Below are positions 32,403 to 36,002 of a stretch of 36,002 bases of DNA, in pieces (positions within the stretch are counted from its first letter, which is position 1; each line of letters begins with the position of its first letter). The stretch comes from an uncultured Bacteroidota bacterium. Its GTDB lineage: Bacteria > Bacteroidota > Bacteroidia > Chitinophagales > Chitinophagaceae. The stretch lies in the NCBI GenBank assembly GCA_903929425.1, contig CAIYUO010000088.1:1-36002 (forward strand). The letters are read 5' to 3'. The notes below the pieces were generated by a model. It did no database searches. It had not been told where the DNA came from and saw only the letters and a list, made by a program, of their open reading frames with translations. Made by a program: the position numbers and the translations under genes.

Positions 32403-33315
32403 ACAGTTTTCGATATAAAGATTGTGTAGTGTCCAAATTGGTTAAACTAAATGTAAATGGTTGATCATTTTTCATTTGTGCAAACCTTGGCAAATCTACC
32501 AAAATTATTTGACCCAAATTCGCATAACCACCAATGGTTTGATGATCGGCCATTAAAACAATTATATTGCCATTGGGAAGTAGCTGCAAGGTACCTCTAG
32601 TAACTGCACTTGATAAATAGCTTTTGGTATTTGATGTTTCAAGCTTGGGTCCATTCAAATAATAGCCCATCCGATTTCGTTGTACTGAAATGGTAAATGG
32701 TTTATTTAAAATGGCTTGCAAAGAATTTTCATTTAAGTTATCCCATTCAGGTCCAGGAAGGAATCGGATGGGTTCATTGTTCGCAAAAAGAATGTTTTGA
32801 ACTTTTTCAACAATGGATTTATCAAAATCTTTAATTAATTGTTGTAATGTTTTCTGAAGGTCATAATTGGGGGTTGAAAAATGCAAAATATCATTAGTAG
32901 CTATACTTTTGGAATTGTAAGAATGACTATTTAACCAATTGGGCTCATTAAATCTCCCTTTTACACCGATATATGCAATGGTACCCTCTATAGGTTGCAA
33001 CATAGAAAGCACATCGTTTTCAGCTACTAAAATGGGTGTATTAAAGGGGATACTTTTTTCATTTAATATAGGTACAAAATGGGCTCCAGAAATACAAATA
33101 ATAGCATTATTTAAGAATTGAATTTTACTTGCTGGAAAATGTAATTCTATCACTGGATTATCCAAATCATTTTGTAAAATATAATTTGCAAGTGTTGCCG
33201 ATAATAAGTCCATACATCCGTTAGGCTGAACACCAAAATGTTGGAATCCATAGCGACCTGAATCTTGAATGGAGTCGGCAATTCCTTTATGTAAAACTTT
33301 TATAGACACTTCCAT
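32383..33315 (-). CDS. pxpC: 5-oxoprolinase subunit C (KipA / biotin-dependent carboxyltransferase family)
   Basis: A 310-residue protein of the KipA/AHS2 family. The N-terminal 'GIADSIQDSGRYGFQHFGVQPNG' segment, the 'FLPGPEWD' motif and the C-terminal 'QRNRMGYYLNGPKL', 'SSAVTRGTLQLLPNGNIIVLMADHQTIGGY' run are diagnostic. It forms the PxpBC half of the enzyme, which activates 5-oxoproline. Family annotation as carboxyltransferase or allophanate hydrolase subunit 2 is a homology label; the pxpA neighbour makes 5-oxoprolinase the likely role. Its ATG overlaps the pxpB stop (TAATG). Confidence 0.92.
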   Translation of the reverse strand: MEVSIKVLHKGIADSIQDSGRYGFQHFGVQPNGCMDLLSATLANYILQNDLDNPVIELHFPASKIQFLNNAIICISGAHFVPILNEKSIPFNTPILVAENDVLSMLQPIEGTIAYIGVKGRFNEPNWLNSHSYNSKSIATNDILHFSTPNYDLQKTLQQLIKDFDKSIVEKVQNILFANNEPIRFLPGPEWDNLNENSLQAILNKPFTISVQRNRMGYYLNGPKLETSNTKSYLSSAVTRGTLQLLPNGNIIVLMADHQTIGGYANLGQIILVDLPRFAQMKNDQPFTFSLTNLDTTQSLYRKLYAPFKY

Positions 33316-34043
33316 TAATGGTTTTCATTTAGTGTTTCAAATGCCTGTTTACTTATTGCATAAAATTGTACTCGATCACCCACTTTAAATTTTGCTAATT
33401 TAGTTGGATGTGGATCAAAAATTTTCCAAGGAGTTCTTCCAATAATTTGCCATCCACCTGGGCTATTTGTAGGATAAATACCTGTTTGTAACCCAGCTAT
33501 ACCAATACTTCCAGCCATTACTTCAGTCCTTGGTTTGTGGAGTCTATCTATTTTTATTTTATCATTTACAGTTCCCATATAAGTGAAACCAGGTAAAAAA
33601 CCTATACTATAAACAACATACTCAAAAGCAGTATGTATTTGTATTATTTCTGCACAAGAAATTTTATTTTTTAAACTTATATTTTCTAAATCTAAGCCGT
33701 AACATTTCTCGTAACAAACGGGTACCTTATAAATAATGGACTTGATATTATTTTTAGCTATTAAAGTATTTTCAAAATCAGTTATTATGTTGTTACAAAA
33801 ATATAATAATTGCTCACTAGCAGATTGAGTTACCGATAAAAATGTTGTTATATCATATACTATTGTAAGGGTATGATAGGAGGGAATGATATCGAATATT
33901 CCAATTATATTTTTAGCTGAAATAAATTCATTTAAATTTTTAATTTTTTGTAAAATCAATCCATCCATTTTTGCTTCTAATGCAAATACAAATGCATGAT
34001 CACCCAAACTATAAAATGACCAATCATTTATTTCACCTTTCAT
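33315..34043 (-). CDS. pxpB: 5-oxoprolinase subunit B (KipI / allophanate hydrolase subunit 1 family)
   Basis: A 242-residue KipI/AHS1-family protein and the first gene of the operon. The C-terminal half carries the family core: 'YSIGFLPGFTYMGTV', 'RLHKPRTEVMAGSIGIAGLQTGIYP', 'NSPGGWQIIGRTPWKIF'. In the usual PRxxVPAGSV segment the proline is replaced by methionine (EVMAGSI), a mild change. The ATG at 34043 (MKGEINDWSFYSLGDHAF) is chosen; two codons earlier there is an in-frame TTG. The N-terminal half is AT-rich. A weak -7 box (TAACTTTT on the minus strand, 34071-34064) gives a leader of about 20 bases. Confidence 0.9.
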   Translation of the reverse strand: MKGEINDWSFYSLGDHAFVFALEAKMDGLILQKIKNLNEFISAKNIIGIFDIIPSYHTLTIVYDITTFLSVTQSASEQLLYFCNNIITDFENTLIAKNNIKSIIYKVPVCYEKCYGLDLENISLKNKISCAEIIQIHTAFEYVVYSIGFLPGFTYMGTVNDKIKIDRLHKPRTEVMAGSIGIAGLQTGIYPTNSPGGWQIIGRTPWKIFDPHPTKLAKFKVGDRVQFYAISKQAFETLNENH

Positions 34044-34063
34044 ATTCAATTAATTACTCATTA

Positions 34064-34119
34064 AAAAGTTAGACATTTTTATTAATATAACCACCTATTT
34101 AATAAATCAATTTTGATTT
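34064..34119 (-). promoter_or_regulatory. Putative promoter and operator of the pxp operon
   Basis: On the minus strand TAACTTTT (34071-34064) is a 7/8 match to the -7 consensus, about 20 bases before the pxpB ATG. A perfect 7-base inverted repeat, AAATCAA (34104-34110) and TTGATTT (34113-34119) around two bases, lies about 33 bases further upstream, where a regulator could bind between pxpB and the divergent GH30 gene. No -33 TTTG was found, and the area is very AT-rich, so chance palindromes are possible. Confidence 0.3.
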
Positions 34120-34254
34120 AGGCCTTTTTTTGTTTAAAAGGTGATATTTTTATAAGCATCAAATTTTAAATTACATAATATTTTACAAAATGCCAGGTCC
34201 AAAATATTTTTTTGGATAAGCTATATTAATTATTTCAGGTTCAAATATAATTTA

Positions 34255-35673
34255 ATGAAGTATATACAATACAAAAAACAAAATAGAAAAATAGGATTCA
34301 TTCAATTCATAATTTTAATAGTAATTAATTATAATTCCCTTTCTGCGCAAGCATTTCAATATTCTACAACGGCAAATGGTTTGGAAAAGTTTAAAGCAAC
34401 TAAGTTAACGCCAACGAAGGAATCTATAAAGGATACTGCCACAGCAACTATTCAAATGGATGTTAGCAAGCGTTTTCAAACCATTGAAGGTTTTGGATTT
34501 GCGTTGACAGGTGGGTCAGCAGCATTGATTGATCAATTGCCGGAAGCAAAAAAATCAACTTTACTAAATGAAATATTTGGAAAAGGGAAAGATGCCTTGG
34601 GTGTAAGTTATATACGTATCAGCATCGGTGCATCCGATTTAGATGCCCGTATTTTTAGTTATGACGATTTAAAAAAGGGGGAAACTGATTCTTTATTGTT
34701 GAAATTTAATTTAAGTGAGGATACACTTCATTTAATCCCAATACTAAAAAAAGTATTAGTCATTAATCCATCCATACAAATTATGGCTTCTCCATGGTCA
34801 CCGCCAACCTGGATGAAAACAAATAGTGCAAGTATGGGCGGACATTTATTAAAAAAATATTATGCTACCTATGCAAACTATTTTATAAAATATATTAAAG
34901 CCATGCAAAATCATGGTATAAATATAAAGTCAGTCACTTTACAAAACGAACCTGAACATGGAGGAAATAATCCAAGTTTATTGATGGATGCGCAAGAGCA
35001 AACCAATTTTTTAGCTAACTATATTGGACCACAATTCAAAGCAGCGAATATTAAAACCCAGGTTATTTTATTTGATCACAATGCCGATCATCCTTATTAT
35101 CCCATATCAGTTTTAAATGATCCTAAGGCAAAATCATATGCAAGTGGAACAGCATTTCATTTATACCTTGGTAATGAGTCTACTATATCGGAAGTACATA
35201 ATGCACATCCTGATAAAAAAATTTATTTCACTGAACAATGGACTGGTGCTAAAGGTGAATTTGGTGGAGATTTAATGTGGCATTTAGAGCATATTGTTTT
35301 GGGTACTATTAATAACTGGTCTTTGGTTGTTATGGAGTGGAATTTAGCTGCTGATGCTAAATTTAATCCTCATACAACTGGAGGCTGTACCGAATGTAAA
35401 GGTGCATTTACCATACAAGGCGATGAAATTTCAAGAAATGTTAGTTATTATATTATCGGGCAGGCTTCAAAATACATTCCTGTTGGTGCGAAAAGAGTAG
35501 CGACAAGTTCGAATTTGGAAAGTATAAAGACCACTGGTTTTTTACTACCAAATGGTAAAAAAGCTAATATCGTATTGAATACGAGTACTCCCCAAAAAGT
35601 GAAAATAATAGAGGGGAGCAAAAAAGTAATTTTTGAAATGCCAGCACAATCAGCATCAACTATTGTATGGTAA
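34255..35673 (+). CDS. Secreted glycoside hydrolase family 30 (glucosylceramidase-like)
   Basis: A 472-residue exported glycosidase. A signal peptide with a long basic start (residues 1-14) and hydrophobic core ends near SLSAQ. The catalytic barrel begins with 'KRFQTIEGFGFALTGGSAALID'; 'ASPWSPPTWMKTNSASMGG' is typical of GH30. The acid/base Glu232 is in 'TLQNEPEHGG' and the nucleophile Glu327 in 'YFTEQWTG'. A small C-terminal beta domain completes the protein. Bacterial relatives cleave beta-1,6-glucan, glucosylceramide or related beta-glucosides; the substrate here is inferred only as a beta-glucoside. A GH3 gene follows after 60 bases, consistent with joint glucan breakdown. Confidence 0.9.
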   Translation: MKYIQYKKQNRKIGFIQFIILIVINYNSLSAQAFQYSTTANGLEKFKATKLTPTKESIKDTATATIQMDVSKRFQTIEGFGFALTGGSAALIDQLPEAKKSTLLNEIFGKGKDALGVSYIRISIGASDLDARIFSYDDLKKGETDSLLLKFNLSEDTLHLIPILKKVLVINPSIQIMASPWSPPTWMKTNSASMGGHLLKKYYATYANYFIKYIKAMQNHGINIKSVTLQNEPEHGGNNPSLLMDAQEQTNFLANYIGPQFKAANIKTQVILFDHNADHPYYPISVLNDPKAKSYASGTAFHLYLGNESTISEVHNAHPDKKIYFTEQWTGAKGEFGGDLMWHLEHIVLGTINNWSLVVMEWNLAADAKFNPHTTGGCTECKGAFTIQGDEISRNVSYYIIGQASKYIPVGAKRVATSSNLESIKTTGFLLPNGKKANIVLNTSTPQKVKIIEGSKKVIFEMPAQSASTIVW

Positions 35674-35733
35674 AACAGTAAACATCTTATTTATAAAACA
35701 GGATTATAAACTTAATAAAGTAAAAAAGTATAT

Positions 35734-36002
35734 ATGAAAAAGAAGCTTTTATTATGTGTAACGGTATTTTTAAGTACGGTTGCCTTGTGTCAAACAAATA
35801 AGGATGTAAAAAAACATCAATTTGTAAATAGTTTATTAGCAAAAATGACTTTAGAAGAAAAGTTAGGGCAGATAAATTTACCTGCTTCAAGCGATTTTGT
35901 AACTGGTGCAGTAAGTAGTTCGGATATTGCTCAAAAAGTAAAAGAAGGGAAAGTGGGAGGTGTATTTAATATTCGCTCAGTAAAAAAAATTAAGGAACTT
36001 CA
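35734..36002 (+). CDS. Beta-glucosidase, glycoside hydrolase family 3, N-terminal part
   Basis: The first 89 codons of a gene that runs off the window end. A signal peptide (MKKKLLLCVTVFLSTVALCQ) is followed by 'HQFVNSLLAKMTLEEKLGQINL', the opening of BglX-type GH3 enzymes, and 'KVKEGKVGGVFNI', the next conserved strand. These enzymes release terminal beta-glucose from oligosaccharides in the periplasm. It lies 60 bases downstream of the GH30 gene in the same direction and is probably co-transcribed. The catalytic residues are beyond the window. Confidence 0.85.
   Translation, partial: MKKKLLLCVTVFLSTVALCQTNKDVKKHQFVNSLLAKMTLEEKLGQINLPASSDFVTGAVSSSDIAQKVKEGKVGGVFNIRSVKKIKEL

Noticed and set aside
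34123..34141. CCTTTT-N7-AAAAGG hairpin as a terminator
   Set aside because: The 6-bp stem is mostly A-T and lies between two divergent genes, where no transcript is expected to end.

Overview
The window is ordinary chromosomal DNA of an AT-rich (by eye mid-30s % GC) member of the Bacteroidota, most likely a Chitinophagia/Chitinophagaceae-type organism. The evidence is: a PorD/DUF4835 type IX secretion protein, a DUF4296 lipoprotein, Bacteroidota-style promoters (TTTG, about 20 bases, then TA-N2-TTTG), a Bacteroidota 'outer membrane beta-barrel family' receptor, a mitochondrial-type citrate synthase and the absence of clear Shine-Dalgarno sequences. It is mostly dense housekeeping sequence; no phage, insertion sequence, CRISPR array or transcription-factor gene was seen, and no gene-free stretch exceeds about 210 bases.

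Layout. 1-2309 (+): the end of a probable bamD, rpoZ, a terminator, porD, a DUF4296 lipoprotein and a peroxiredoxin. 2481-3656 (-): rlmI. 3719-5529 (+): the grpE-dnaJ heat-shock pair. 5595-9379 (-): a co-directional block of a sodium/solute symporter, an O-methyltransferase, a LysM glucosaminidase and hpt, with gaps of 1-10 bases. 9473-10006 (+): a LOG-family hydrolase. 9987-13736 (-): trpS, deoxynucleoside kinase, a GlcD-like flavoprotein and a small outer-membrane barrel protein. 13817-21064 (+): recG, pepP, pssA, purS, rsmI and an M1 peptidase, ending in a very strong hairpin. 21119-22854 (-): a family 2 glycosyltransferase and rsmG. 22893-26517 (+): tgt, an LptF/LptG permease and citrate synthase. 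26639-30462 (+): an NHL-repeat lipoprotein, tRNA-Ala(GGC) and a large outer-membrane receptor. 30464-34043 (-): the 5-oxoprolinase operon pxpB-pxpC-pxpA followed by an NRAMP-fold transporter. 34255-36002 (+): a GH30 glycosidase and the start of a GH3 beta-glucosidase.

The most interesting unit is the pxp operon. PxpA, PxpB and PxpC together open 5-oxoproline (pyroglutamate) to glutamate with ATP. The translationally overlapping fourth gene has the NRAMP fold but lacks the metal-coordinating residues of both half-helix motifs, which suggests an organic substrate, plausibly 5-oxoproline itself. A second theme is promoter architecture: rlmI, tgt and the glycosyltransferase each have a TA-N2-TTTG box exactly four bases before the ATG, the geometry expected for leaderless mRNAs. 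Tgt also lacks the zinc-binding cysteines of the classical enzyme.

All calls come from reading the sequence and from remembered family motifs. No alignment or database search was run.
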